From: Microbispora hainanensis
Lineage (GTDB): Bacteria > Actinomycetota > Actinomycetes > Streptosporangiales > Streptosporangiaceae
DNA: 64,000 nt
Direction: 5' to 3'
Assembly (NCBI RefSeq): GCF_006874475.1
Contig: NZ_VIRM01000042.1
Coordinates: 1-64,000 of the forward strand
The notes under the pieces are model-generated. The model did no database searches and was not told where the DNA came from. It was given only the letters and a program-made list of their open reading frames with translations. The position numbers were made by a program, and so were the translations under genes. This document shows, piece after piece, positions 34,560 through 42,985 of this stretch (its first letter is position 1; each line of letters starts with the position of its first letter).

Positions 34560-36023
34560 GTGCCGACTCTCAGCGACCTGGTGTCGCGTCACACCGCACT
34601 CGATCCCGCCGGCGTCGACTGGATCCACTCGCTGGTCTCGGACTGGCAGTTGCTGGCCGATCTGTCGTTCGCCGACCTCATTCTGTGGGTGCCCGACCAG
34701 GGCGGCACGAGGTGGGTGGCGGTGGCCCAGATGCGGCCCACGACCGGGCCCACCGTCTATCACGACGACGTCGTGGGCATGTCCATCGCGGTCGGGGAGC
34801 GGCCGCTGATCGACGTGGCCTGGACCGAGAACCGCATCTGCAGGGAGGGCGACCCCGACTGGTCCAGCGGTGTTCCGGTGCGCGAGGAGACGATCCCGGT
34901 GCGGCGCGACAGGGACGGCCCGATCATCGGGGTCATCCAGCGCTCGACCAACCTGTCGTCGGCGCGCACGCCGTCCCGCCTTGAGCTGACCTACCTGCAG
35001 AGCGCGTCCGATCTGGCGCAGATGGTCGCCGAGGGCAGGTTCCCCTTCGCGGAGGCGGAGCCGATCCTGGTCAGATCGCCCCGGGTGGGCGACGGCCTGC
35101 TCCGCCTGGACAAGGCCGGGCGGGTCACCTACGCCTCGCCCAACGCGCTGTCGGCCTACCGCAGGCTCGGCCTGCACGCCGATCTGGTGGGGGCGGACCT
35201 GGGGAAGACGACCGCCGCCCTCTGCTACTCCGACGAGCCGATCAACGAGGACCTGATGCTCGTCGCCAGCGGGCGGGCCCCCCGTGAGACCGAGGTGGAG
35301 AACGGCGGCACGGTCGTGCAGCTACGGGCGATCCCGCTGATCGTCGGCGGGGGCCGCATCGGCGCGCTGGTGCTGATCCGCGATGTGACCGAGCTGCGGC
35401 GGCGCGAGCGGGAGCTGCTCACCAAGGACGCGACGATCCGCGAGATCCACCACCGGGTCAAGAACAACCTGCAGACCGTGGCCGCGCTGCTGCGGCTCCA
35501 GGCGCGCCGGCTCAACAACCCCGAGGGCCAGGAGGCGCTGAACGAGGCCGTACGGCGGGTCGGCTCGATCGCGATCGTCCACGAGATCCTCGCCCAGATG
35601 CCGGAGGAGATGGTCGAGTTCGACGACATCGCCGACCGGGTCATCGCGATGACGGCGGAGGTGGCGCTCGCGCAGGTGGCCATCAAACGTGTCGGCAGCT
35701 TCGGCGTGCTGCCCGCCGCGGTCGCGACCCCCATCGCGATGGTGCTGACCGAGTTGCTGCAGAACGCGGTCGAGCACGGGTTCGCCCATTCCTCCGGGAA
35801 CGTCCAGGTCGTCGTCTCCCGGGACGCCGACCGGCTGGAGTTCGTGGTGGCCGACGACGGCAAGGGCCTGCCCGAGGACTTCGACCTGGAGGCCACGGGG
35901 AGCCTCGGTCTTCAGATCGTCCGCACGCTGGTCGTCGGCGAACTGTCGGGCCGCCTTGGTGTGGCCGGGAGAGACGGCGGAGGCACCGAGGTCAGCCTCA
36001 GCATTCCCGTGCAGCCGAGCTGA
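34560..36023 (+). CDS. pdtaS: Sensor histidine kinase PdtaS (GAF-PAS-HisKA_2)
   Basis: About 487 residues, cytoplasmic. A GAF-like domain (about 1-150), a PAS domain (about 170-285; GRVTYASPNALSAYRRLGL) and a HisKA_2 kinase core follow one another; the phosphorylated His is near 297 in REIHHRVKNNLQTVAALLRLQ. The ATPase part shows ELLQNAVEHGF and GSLGLQIVRTLV. It matches mycobacterial PdtaS along its length; its cognate partner PdtaR is an RNA-binding antiterminator. GTG 34560 aligns with the mycobacterial start; GTG 34509 would leave only about 8-17 bp to divergent bioF. The gene precedes convergent whiB1, as in mycobacteria. Confidence 0.92.
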   Translation: MPTLSDLVSRHTALDPAGVDWIHSLVSDWQLLADLSFADLILWVPDQGGTRWVAVAQMRPTTGPTVYHDDVVGMSIAVGERPLIDVAWTENRICREGDPDWSSGVPVREETIPVRRDRDGPIIGVIQRSTNLSSARTPSRLELTYLQSASDLAQMVAEGRFPFAEAEPILVRSPRVGDGLLRLDKAGRVTYASPNALSAYRRLGLHADLVGADLGKTTAALCYSDEPINEDLMLVASGRAPRETEVENGGTVVQLRAIPLIVGGGRIGALVLIRDVTELRRRERELLTKDATIREIHHRVKNNLQTVAALLRLQARRLNNPEGQEALNEAVRRVGSIAIVHEILAQMPEEMVEFDDIADRVIAMTAEVALAQVAIKRVGSFGVLPAAVATPIAMVLTELLQNAVEHGFAHSSGNVQVVVSRDADRLEFVVADDGKGLPEDFDLEATGSLGLQIVRTLVVGELSGRLGVAGRDGGGTEVSLSIPVQPS

Positions 36024-36273
36024 TCCCCGGTTGATTCCCCTGGGCCTCGATCTCCCGCGGGCCGCGGGGCCCTCGGGTGCGCGGGCGGCTCCACAGGGGG
36101 TCCCGCCGTGCGGCACCCGTGTGGGGGATGCCATAGTGGACGCGATGCGTTGGTGGACAGACGGCCCTGTGGGCGGGAGGCTACGCGGCAGTCCCTGCCC
36201 GGCTCCGCTGCCCCGCGATCCGGTGAATGCCGTGACAGGCATTCACCGAAGGCGTTCGCGTGCGGCGGGGGAG

Positions 36274-36528
36274 TCAGACGGCGGCGCGGGCGCGGGCGCG
36301 AGCCGTACGACGCTTCAGGGCGCGACGCTCATCCTCGCTGAGCCCGCCCCAGACTCCGGCGTCCTGACCCGACTCGAGGGCCCACTTGAGACAGGACTCG
36401 GCGACCGTGCATCGCCGGCATACCTGCTTGGCCTCTTCGATCTGCATGAGCGCCGGACCAGTGTTCCCGATCGGGAAGAACAGCTCGGGGTCCACGTCAC
36501 GGCAGGCAGCGCGGTGGCGCCAGTCCAT
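36274..36528 (-). CDS. whiB1: WhiB1-type iron-sulfur regulator
   Basis: An 84-residue WhiB protein that binds a 4Fe-4S cluster through Cys9, Cys37, Cys40 and Cys46 and contacts the principal sigma factor. The GVWGG turn and basic C-terminus (ALKRRTARARARAAV) are present. The start ATG 36528 follows AAGGAG by eight bases. Sequence and neighbourhood match mycobacterial WhiB1, which is nitric-oxide-sensitive and essential. A CRP-type site lies 55 bp upstream of the start, as with the mycobacterial gene. Confidence 0.95.
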   Translation of the reverse strand: MDWRHRAACRDVDPELFFPIGNTGPALMQIEEAKQVCRRCTVAESCLKWALESGQDAGVWGGLSEDERRALKRRTARARARAAV

Positions 36529-36582
36529 GCGTTCCACTCCTTCGTAAGGCGGAGCCTCCGTGGCTCCTCTGGCCGTCAACTT

Positions 36583-36598
36583 TGTGAACTCTTTCACT
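36583..36598 (-). promoter_or_regulatory. CRP/cAMP-receptor-type site upstream of whiB1
   Basis: TGTGA (36583-36587), six bases, then TCACT (36594-36598) matches the TGTGA-N6-TCACA palindrome in nine of ten arm positions. It lies 55-70 bp upstream of the whiB1 start codon, a position suited to activation. In Mycobacterium tuberculosis whiB1 is a known CRP target with sites in this region. Confidence 0.72.
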
Positions 36599-36814
36599 AG
36601 CTGATGCGAACGATCACCCGGATCCAGGGTGGGGGCCGGGCTTGTCCGCGTGCTCGCCGGGGCACCTTCCGGAGGCTGTGGTCTCCGTAAAGGTCCTACG
36701 TTCCGACGTCGTAGTTCAGCTTTTCAGCCGTTCCAACACCACACAAGAGGTTTGGGAGAAGGTTTTGCCCCTTGTGGCTGTCGGATGCGTCACACTATGA
36801 CTACATGTAACAAG

Positions 36815-37807
36815 CTAGACGAGGACTTGTAATGCGTCCGGGATAGCGCGGAAGATCACCCACTCGTGTTCTCCCAGGTAGTCGCCGTCGAGCTGGAAGG
36901 CGACCGGGCGGGAGGCATGGAGCGTGAACTCGGCCTCGTCATGCAGCTGAACGAGGTGTTTACCCCGCGGCAACCCCCGGTGTTCGCCGATGATCTGCCG
37001 GACGAGCGAGAGCACGGCCGGCAGGCCCATCCTGCGGAGCCCCAGCATGTCGAGCCCCGTCTCGAAACCGGCCCACGGCGTCGGGTTGATCGGACGTGTG
37101 CCGGCGTACGTCCACGGTGACGTGTTGGACACGATCGCCATGAAGATCCCGTCCTCTGCCGGCCGGCCGGGACGCGTCAGCCGGATCGCCGGCTGCCGCC
37201 GGTCCGTCACGAAGAAGTGGCGGACCGTCGTGTTCACGTAGAGCGCGGGCAGCGCGCGATGCCCCGCGCTCCGCAGGCCCTCCACGGCTCGGACGACTTC
37301 GGCGTCATATCCCAGCCCAGCACAAAATGTGAAATATCTAGACCTTTGCTGGTCAGGTGGCGCCCCTGCCCCCGGATCCGGACCTGAAACCTCGTCGTGC
37401 CAAATCGCCTGCCCCAGACCGATGGTGCGGCGGCGTCCTTCGCGTAGCGCCTCCAGCACGGCGCCGGTCGCCTCGACCGGGTTGTTGGGCAGCCCGAGTG
37501 CGCGGGCGAAGACGTTTGCGCTGCCCCCGGGGATCACGATGAGCGCGGGCCGCTCGTTCGCGCCGCCGTCGGGCCGGGCGTTCAGCAGGCCGTTGACGGT
37601 CTCGTTGATCGTGCCGTCGCCGCCGAGGACCGCCACCGCGTCGAAGCCCTTGGCGTGCGCGGTGGCGGCGAGCGCGGTCGCGTGGCCGCGGTAGGCGGTC
37701 TCCTCGACCGACAGGTCGACGGCGGCGCCGAGCGCCCGGATCAGCACGTCCCGCGTGCGCCGGTGCGTCGAGGTCGCCTTGGGATTGACGAGGAGGAGTG
37801 CCCGCAT
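36815..37807 (-). CDS. Diacylglycerol/lipid kinase family protein
   Basis: A 330-residue protein of the diacylglycerol-kinase catalytic family. The phosphate-binding GGDGTINETVNGLL is at about residue 62-75 and VIPGGSANVFARALGLP follows near 93. The C-terminal beta-domain ends with a lipid-facing strand set. Such enzymes phosphorylate diacylglycerol, ceramide-like lipids or related lipids at the membrane. An internal stretch near residues 145-160 (PDPGAGAPPDQQ) is a low-complexity insert. Gene order beside whiB1 matches the mycobacterial locus. Confidence 0.9.
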   Translation of the reverse strand: MRALLLVNPKATSTHRRTRDVLIRALGAAVDLSVEETAYRGHATALAATAHAKGFDAVAVLGGDGTINETVNGLLNARPDGGANERPALIVIPGGSANVFARALGLPNNPVEATGAVLEALREGRRRTIGLGQAIWHDEVSGPDPGAGAPPDQQRSRYFTFCAGLGYDAEVVRAVEGLRSAGHRALPALYVNTTVRHFFVTDRRQPAIRLTRPGRPAEDGIFMAIVSNTSPWTYAGTRPINPTPWAGFETGLDMLGLRRMGLPAVLSLVRQIIGEHRGLPRGKHLVQLHDEAEFTLHASRPVAFQLDGDYLGEHEWVIFRAIPDALQVLV

Positions 37808-37906
37808 GCCTGAAGGTTAACGAACGGTTTACCGCTCGTGCGGGGTGACGCCTCCCTGGTGCCTCACCGGCGGAGGCGCGGGTGTCTGCGGGTAGGGTTG
37901 TGCGGT

Positions 37907-38308
37907 GTGATCAGCAGTTCCGCCGACCGCCCCGCCACCCTGACCGTGGCCGCCGTCGTCCTGGCCGCGGAGGGCCTGCTCGCCCTCGCTTTGGGCGGTT
38001 ATGTCGGCGTCGAGACCGTGATCGGCAAACCCACCGACCTGGTCACCAGCATCGCGGTGGCCGGCTTCGGCGTGCTCGGCGGCGCCCTGCTGCTCTGGGT
38101 GGCCTGGGGCGTGTGGCAGGTGCTGCGCTGGAGCCGGGGCCCGGCCGTGGTGACGCAGATATTCGCGCTTCCGGTGGCGATCAGCCTCATCCAGTCCGCG
38201 CAGTATGGGTTCGGCGTGCCGCTCATCGCCGCGGCGGCGGTCGCTCTGGTCGCGCTGCTCGCGCCGGCCTCCACCCACGCCCTCATGGGCGAGGACGGCG
38301 CACGCTGA
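37907..38308 (+). CDS. Four-helix integral membrane protein
   Basis: A 133-residue protein with four predicted membrane helices (about 9-32, 43-66, 72-90 region and 95-120) and short polar loops. GTG 37907 is preceded by GGTAGGG. The position after the lipid kinase corresponds to the small membrane protein found in the same place in mycobacteria (Rv3217c-like, from recalled gene order). No function is known. Confidence 0.78.
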   Translation: MISSSADRPATLTVAAVVLAAEGLLALALGGYVGVETVIGKPTDLVTSIAVAGFGVLGGALLLWVAWGVWQVLRWSRGPAVVTQIFALPVAISLIQSAQYGFGVPLIAAAAVALVALLAPASTHALMGEDGAR

Positions 38309-38404
38309 ACAGGCACCAAGCGGGCAGCGGGGCGGCAATTCGCCATTGACCGGGCGCCGCCGGGGGGAGCGCGGCGTCGCGGTCGTCCGTCTCTGATCTT
38401 TCCG

Positions 38405-38449
38405 GCCTTCCGAGGCTCCCGAGCCTTCCGAGCCTTCCGGGCCTTCCGG
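38405..38449. repeat. 9-bp tandem repeat, five units
   Basis: Units GCCTTCCGA/G (38405, 38414 with changes, 38423, 38432, 38441) run to nine bases beyond the stop codon of the sigma factor gene at 38459. Confidence 0.9.
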
Positions 38450-38458
38450 GCCGGACGA

Positions 38459-39262
38459 TCAGTCCTCGGCGGTGAGGCCCTCGCGGAGCTGGGCCAGAGT
38501 CCGGGCGAGCAGCCGGGACACGTGCATCTGCGAGATCCCCAGCTCGGTCGCGATCTGCGACTGCGTCATGTTGCCGAAGAAACGCAGCAGCAGGATCCGC
38601 TTCTCGCGCGGCGGCAGGCGCTCGAGCAGCGGCTTGAGCGACTCCCGATATTCCACGCCCTCCAGCGACTCGTCCACGATGCCGAGCGAGTCGGACACGG
38701 CGGGCGCGTCGTCGTCGCCGGAGTCCGGCGCGTCGAGCGACACGGTGGAGTAGGCGTTGGCCGACTCCAGGCCCTCCAGGACCTCTTCCTCGCTCATGCC
38801 CAGGTGGACGGCGAGCTCGGCGACCGTGGGCGCCCGGCTCTCCCGCTGCGAGAGCTCGCTTATCGCCTTGGTGAGCGAGAGCTTCAGCTCCTGCAGACGG
38901 CGCGGCACGCGGACCGCCCAGCCCTTGTCGCGGAAGTGCCGTTTGATCTCGCCGACGATGGTCGGGGTCGCGTACGTGGAGAACTCCACGCCGCGTGCGA
39001 GGTCGAAGCGGTCGATCGACTTGATCAGCCCGATCGTGGCGACCTGCGTGAGGTCGTCGAGCCACTCGCCCCGGTTGCGGAAGCGGCGGGCCAGGTATTC
39101 CACCAGTGGCAGGTGGAGCTCGACCAGCTCGTCGCGGATGCGCTGGCGCCTCGGGTCGTCCGGCGGGAGCTCCGACAGCTCGGCGAAGAGTGTGCGCGCG
39201 CGTACGCGGTCCGGCACCGCCGAGTCGCCGGAGGTCATCGCACTCGTCCTTTCCGTCATCAC
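38459..39262 (-). CDS. SigF/SigB-family stress-response sigma factor
   Basis: A 267-residue group 3 sigma factor lacking region 1. Region 2 includes LVEYLARRFRNRGEWLDDLTQVATIGLIKSIDRFD and FSTYATPTIVGEIKRHFRDKGW; region 3 follows at about 130-190; region 4 ends with LGISQMHVSRLLARTLAQLR. An acidic insert (SGDDDAPAVSD) lies between regions 3 and 4. It overlaps the anti-sigma gene by 4 bp. GTG 39262 or ATG 39259 give the coupled start; ATG 39238 has its own GGAAAGG. It probably directs general stress or developmental genes. Confidence 0.93.
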   Translation of the reverse strand: MMTERTSAMTSGDSAVPDRVRARTLFAELSELPPDDPRRQRIRDELVELHLPLVEYLARRFRNRGEWLDDLTQVATIGLIKSIDRFDLARGVEFSTYATPTIVGEIKRHFRDKGWAVRVPRRLQELKLSLTKAISELSQRESRAPTVAELAVHLGMSEEEVLEGLESANAYSTVSLDAPDSGDDDAPAVSDSLGIVDESLEGVEYRESLKPLLERLPPREKRILLLRFFGNMTQSQIATELGISQMHVSRLLARTLAQLREGLTAED

Positions 39263-39684
39263 GACGGCCTCGCCGTGCTCCGGCGCTTACGCAGCACGAT
39301 CGCCAGGTGGTCGGCGTGATCGGAGATGGCGTCCACGTCGTCCGCCAGCGCGGTCAGCACCATCCAGGCGAAGTCCTCCCGGTTGGGCGAGCTGACGCCG
39401 ATCGTGTTGACCTCGACGCGGACGGTCATCTCCTGGCCCGTGAGCTCGAACTCCGCGAGGAGGTCCGTTCCGGGCACAGCGTGCCGCAGCAACATGGCGC
39501 ACGCCTCGTCGACGGCGATGCGCAGATCCTCGATCTGATCGAGGGTGAAGTCGAGCCGCGCGGCGAGCCCGGCGGTTGCCGTGCGCAGCACGGACAGGTA
39601 GGCGCTCACGGCGGGCAGCCGGACACTCACAGCATCGCGAATCCCGGTCAGATCCACCGCAGGCGTCTCGGTTTCCTCGGTCAC
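39259..39684 (-). CDS. RsbW/UsfX-type anti-sigma factor (GHKL ATPase fold)
   Basis: A 141-residue protein of the SpoIIAB/RsbW kinase family that would hold the following sigma factor inactive and phosphorylate an anti-anti-sigma protein. The helix LDFTLDQIEDLRIAVDEACAMLLRHAVP corresponds to the N-box, but the usual Asn that binds Mg-ATP is absent (EACAMLLRH). The G1-type segment is also weak (DDVDAISD). Kinase activity is therefore doubtful although binding to the sigma factor may persist. No anti-anti-sigma gene is adjacent. Confidence 0.85.
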   Translation of the reverse strand: MTEETETPAVDLTGIRDAVSVRLPAVSAYLSVLRTATAGLAARLDFTLDQIEDLRIAVDEACAMLLRHAVPGTDLLAEFELTGQEMTVRVEVNTIGVSSPNREDFAWMVLTALADDVDAISDHADHLAIVLRKRRSTARPS

Positions 39685-39850
39685 GTTCCTCCTCGCCCCT
39701 TCAGCCGGCTGAGTGCCGCTGACTGCAACCTACCGCCACTCGCGCGGTGCTGCCCCGGCTGGACGCGCTGATTGTGGCGATCCTTGGAGGTAACTGCACG
39801 TAAATTCCGTACTACCGAATATGGAGTTTGTATGGGCCTTGAGATGATCT

Positions 39851-39883
39851 GGCCCCGCGCGGCCGTGGAGGCCGTGCGGGGCC
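39851..39883 (-). terminator. Hairpin downstream of sodN
   Basis: GGCCCCGCGCGGCC (39851-39864) pairs with GGCCGTGCGGGGCC (39870-39883) with one mismatch and a five-base loop, 14 bp after the sodN stop. Confidence 0.8.
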
Positions 39884-39896
39884 GTGATTCCGCGGC

Positions 39897-40298
39897 TCAG
39901 GCGGCCTTGGTCTCCCAGAAGATCTTGGCGATCTCGTCGATCTTCGCGAGGAGGTCGTCGGCCAGCGAGGGGTCGACGGTGCCCTTGGCCCCGGCGGCGC
40001 CGGCGAGCTTCGTCGCGTCCCAGAAGAGCTGGTGAAGCTGGGGGTACTGCTCCAGGTGCGGGGGCTTGAAGTAGTCGGTCCACAGCACCCACAGGTGATG
40101 CTTGACCAGCTCGGCCCGCTGTTCCTTGATGAGCAGCGCGCGAGTCCTGAAGACCGGGTCGTCGTTCTCGGCGTACTTCTTAATGATCGCCTTCACCGAC
40201 TCGGCCTCGATGCGGGCCTGCGCCGGGTCGTAGACCCCGCACGGCAGGTCGCAGTGGGCGGACGCCTCGTGCCTGGGTCGCAGCAGTCGTGCGAGCAT
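39897..40298 (-). CDS. sodN: Nickel superoxide dismutase
   Basis: A 133-residue precursor whose 14-residue leader (MLARLLRPRHEASA) must be removed to free the mature N-terminus HCDLPCGVYDPAQ. The nickel hook uses mature His1, Cys2 and Cys6; all are present, as is Tyr9. The rest is a four-helix bundle that assembles into a hexamer detoxifying superoxide. AAGGAAGG lies six bases before ATG 40298. The divergent maturation protease gene starts 84 bp away. In Streptomyces sodN is repressed by Nur when nickel is present; a candidate inverted repeat is noted in the gap. Confidence 0.97.
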   Translation of the reverse strand: MLARLLRPRHEASAHCDLPCGVYDPAQARIEAESVKAIIKKYAENDDPVFRTRALLIKEQRAELVKHHLWVLWTDYFKPPHLEQYPQLHQLFWDATKLAGAAGAKGTVDPSLADDLLAKIDEIAKIFWETKAA

Positions 40299-40317
40299 CG
40301 GAATCCTTCCTTAGGAA

Positions 40318-40331
40318 TGCTGGTGACAGCA
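40318..40331. promoter_or_regulatory. Inverted repeat between sodN and its protease gene
   Basis: TGCTG and CAGCA flank GTGA in the 84-bp divergent gap. It could be an operator for both genes. It only loosely resembles the Nur pattern TTGCAA-N5-TTGCAA, so the regulator is not assigned. Confidence 0.35.
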
Positions 40332-40382
40332 CTGTTCCAGGACCGACCTTACTCGTCTCGAAATCACTGTGCGGAGGGGGAT

Positions 40383-40697
40383 GTGCTCACAGCGGTGTGT
40401 GTCTCGGGTGACTCGATGCTGCCCGTGTTGCGCCCGGGAGACTGGCTGCTGGTACGGCTCGGCGCCCCCGTACGCCCGGGCGACGTGGTGGTCGCCAGGC
40501 GGCCGCACGGGCTGATCGTCAAGCGGGCCTTCCAGCACACCGGCGACGGCTGGTGGCTGGAGAGCGACAACCAGTCGGCCCCCGGACGCCGCGACAGCTG
40601 GGACTTCGGCGCCGTGCCCGAGGAGGACGTCGTCGGCAGGGTCGTGCTCCGTTACTGGCCCAGGCCCGCGCTGCGCTTCCCGGCACCCGCCTCCTGA
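40383..40697 (+). CDS. sodX: Nickel-SOD maturation protease (signal-peptidase-like, S26)
   Basis: A 104-residue S24/S26-type serine protease domain without a membrane helix. The catalytic Ser lies in VSGDSMLPVLRPGDWLLV (about residue 10), and the catalytic Lys in LIVKRAF (about residue 46). It is the expected enzyme for cutting the SodN leader so that His1 can bind nickel. GTG 40383 follows GGAGGGGG. It is divergent from sodN with 84 bp between starts, the usual arrangement for this pair. Confidence 0.92.
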   Translation: MLTAVCVSGDSMLPVLRPGDWLLVRLGAPVRPGDVVVARRPHGLIVKRAFQHTGDGWWLESDNQSAPGRRDSWDFGAVPEEDVVGRVVLRYWPRPALRFPAPAS

Positions 40698-40740
40698 CCG
40701 GGCCGGCCCCCCCGCTCGGTCGAACTCGGGCGGGCTTCGG

Positions 40741-41280
40741 TCAGGCGCCCCGCTTGCGCGCCCGGTAGGCGGCCACGTTGGCCCGGCTGGCGCACCGCTC
40801 GGAGCAGTAGCGGCGCGACCGGTTGGAGGAGGTGTCGAGGTAGGCGTTGCGGCACGGCGTCGCCTGGCAGATGCCGAGCCGGTCCACACCGAGCCGGGTC
40901 ACCACGCTGGCCAGGCCCATGACCGACCCGACCGCGAGGGCGTCGGCCACCCGGCCGCCCTCGGTCAGGTGCAGGTGCCAGGGCTGCCCGTCGTGCCCGG
41001 AGATCTGCGGATGCACGGGATGGCGCACCAGCAACCCGTTGAGCCGCTCGACCACGTCCGCGTCGTCGCCCTCGGCGGCGGAGGCGAAGACCCCCGCCAG
41101 CTCGTCGCGCAGCTCGCACAGGGCGTCGATGTCACGACGGGTGAGGCGGGCGGCCGCCTCCGTGCGGCCCGTCTCCTCCAGCAGGGCACGCAGGGAGAAG
41201 GGGTTTTTGAGCTCGTCGCCCATGTTGACCAGCTGAACGGCCAGCTCGGCGTAAGACGTCAAGTCCACTGGGGCGCCCAA
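40741..41280 (-). CDS. CGNR zinc-finger (ABATE-domain) regulator
   Basis: A 179-residue protein with an N-terminal ABATE-type helical domain (about 1-130) and a C-terminal CGNR zinc finger (CRNAYLDTSSNRSRRYCSERC region, about 142-165), a combination common in actinobacterial transcriptional regulators. The Gly of the name motif is replaced (ATPCRNAYLD). The start may be TTG 41280 or GTG 41268; neither has a ribosome site. Target and ligand are unknown. It is convergent with sodX. Confidence 0.82.
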   Translation of the reverse strand: MGAPVDLTSYAELAVQLVNMGDELKNPFSLRALLEETGRTEAAARLTRRDIDALCELRDELAGVFASAAEGDDADVVERLNGLLVRHPVHPQISGHDGQPWHLHLTEGGRVADALAVGSVMGLASVVTRLGVDRLGICQATPCRNAYLDTSSNRSRRYCSERCASRANVAAYRARKRGA

Positions 41281-41542
41281 ATGAGTAAGAGATCACTGGC
41301 AAAGCCGAGTATTACATGCCCGATGGCCTGGGGGAACACCTGGGCGTACAACGTTGTGTGACCCGATCCGGCAGAGGCGCTTGTCACTTCGTGTGGCACA
41401 ATCAGGGAACGGGTGACCCCCGTACCCCCCTCAAGAGACGACCGTCAACGACGACGGCCCCCGGCGGCTACCGAAGCCAGGGCTCTCGTTCTCTTGACGG
41501 CGCGCTACCGAAGGAACTCGTCCTTTCGACACTGGGGTCGCT

Positions 41543-42727
41543 GTGACCGTTACGCCTGTTTCCTTGGAATCTCTCGACCTGGATCCCGCTTTCGCGCTAC
41601 ACCGTGGCGGCAAGCTGGAGGTCCGCTCTACTGTTCCGGTTCGCGACGCCGACGACCTGTCGCTCGCGTACACCCCGGGGGTCGCCCGCGTCTGCACCGC
41701 CATCGCCGACAACCCGGACCTCGTCAACGACTACACCTGGGTCTCCAATGTCGTGGCCGTGGTCTCCGACGGCACCGCCGTCCTGGGGCTCGGGGACATC
41801 GGGCCGGCCGCGGCCATGCCCGTGATGGAGGGCAAGGCCCTGCTCTTCAAGCAGTTCGCCGGCGTCGACGCCGTGCCGATCTGCATCGACTGCACGGACG
41901 TGGACGCGATCGTCGAGACCGTGGTCAGGCTCGCGCCGTCGTTCGGCGGCATCAACCTGGAGGACATCAGCGCCCCCCGCTGCTTCGAGGTGGAGGAGCG
42001 CCTGCGGGCGCTTCTCGACATCCCCGTCTTCCACGACGACCAGCACGGGACCGCGATCGTGGTCCTCGCCGCGCTGCGCAACGCGGCCCGCCTCACCGGG
42101 CGCTCCCTCGGCGAGCTGCGCGCGGTGGTGGCCGGCGCCGGCGCCTCCGGCGTCGCCGTGTCGCGGATGCTGCTGAACGCCGGGATCGGCGACATCGCGG
42201 TCTCCGACTCCAAGGGCGTCATCCACGCCGGCCGCGAGGACCTGAACCCGGTCAAGCGGGCGCTGGCCCGCGACACCAACAAGGCGGGGCTGTCCGGGTC
42301 GACCGAGCAGGCGCTCGCCGGCGCCGACGTCTTCGTCGGCCTGTCCGGGTCGACGGTCTCGGAGCAGGCCATCGCCGGGATGTCGCCGGACTCGATGGTG
42401 TTCGCGCTGTCCAACCCCACCCCCGAGGTGGATCCCGCGGTGGCGGCGCGGCACGCCCGCGTGGTCGCCACCGGCCGGTCCGACTATCCCAACCAGATCA
42501 ACAACGTGCTGGCCTTCCCCGGGGTTTTCCGCGGCGCGCTCGACGTCCGCGCCACGACGATCACGGAGAACATGAAGGTGGCGGCGGCCGACGCGCTGGC
42601 GGCCGTGGTCGGGGACGACCTCTCCGAGAGCTACGTCATCCCCTCGCCGTTCGACACCCGGGTCGCGCCCGCGGTGATCGCCGCGGTGGCGCAGCAGGCC
42701 CGCCTGGACGGCGTCGCCCGCAAGTAG
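41543..42727 (+). CDS. NAD(P)-dependent malic enzyme
   Basis: A 394-residue enzyme oxidatively decarboxylating malate to pyruvate. Conserved pieces are LAYTPGVARVC (catalytic Tyr), GLGDIGPAAAMPVMEGKALLFKQFAG (catalytic Lys), FHDDQHGTA with metal ligands, and the NAD-binding VVAGAGASGVAVSRM. The short length is that of the bacterial type lacking the phosphotransacetylase tail. GTG 41543 is used. The 262 bp upstream hold only promoter-like sequence. A hairpin follows about 90 bp after the stop. Confidence 0.94.
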   Translation: MTVTPVSLESLDLDPAFALHRGGKLEVRSTVPVRDADDLSLAYTPGVARVCTAIADNPDLVNDYTWVSNVVAVVSDGTAVLGLGDIGPAAAMPVMEGKALLFKQFAGVDAVPICIDCTDVDAIVETVVRLAPSFGGINLEDISAPRCFEVEERLRALLDIPVFHDDQHGTAIVVLAALRNAARLTGRSLGELRAVVAGAGASGVAVSRMLLNAGIGDIAVSDSKGVIHAGREDLNPVKRALARDTNKAGLSGSTEQALAGADVFVGLSGSTVSEQAIAGMSPDSMVFALSNPTPEVDPAVAARHARVVATGRSDYPNQINNVLAFPGVFRGALDVRATTITENMKVAAADALAAVVGDDLSESYVIPSPFDTRVAPAVIAAVAQQARLDGVARK

Positions 42728-42814
42728 CCGCCTGAGGCAGGCGGCCGCGTGGGCACAGAACGTAGCCGCCGTAGACGCGACCGTAGATCGCGACCGTAGA
42801 CACGGACCCCGGTG

Positions 42815-42851
42815 GGGCCGCGCACCGCGTGACAGACGTGGGGCGCGGCCC
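42815..42851 (+). terminator. Hairpin after malic enzyme
   Basis: GGGCCGCGC (42815-42823) pairs perfectly with GCGCGGCCC (42843-42851), followed by TTCGTCG. Just before it, three copies of a CCGTAGA motif with about 12-bp spacing occur near 42772-42800. Confidence 0.55.
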
Positions 42852-42985
42852 TTCGTCGTGCCTTGTCAGCGGCCCCCTTGCCAGGGCGTCAAACATTTGG
42901 GAATCCCTTTAGGTCCTCACGGTTAGTGCTATAAAGAAAGCTCTCCGTAACCAACTCGGCTATTGCCTGTCCCGGTTGGAGAGCG

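Noticed and set aside
36601..36625. A second CRP-like site next to the whiB1 one (TGCGA...TCACC)
   Set aside because: The spacer is four bases instead of six and the arms are weak.
37336..37352. TCTAGACC half-site resembling a DasR element
   Set aside because: Only one half matches, it lies inside the lipid kinase coding region, and no promoter is near.
40318..40331. Calling the sodN inverted repeat a Nur box
   Set aside because: Base identity and spacing differ from the Nur consensus; listed only as an unassigned repeat.
41379..41405. TTGTCA...CACAAT as a promoter for malic enzyme
   Set aside because: The spacing of about ten bases is too short for a -35/-10 pair.
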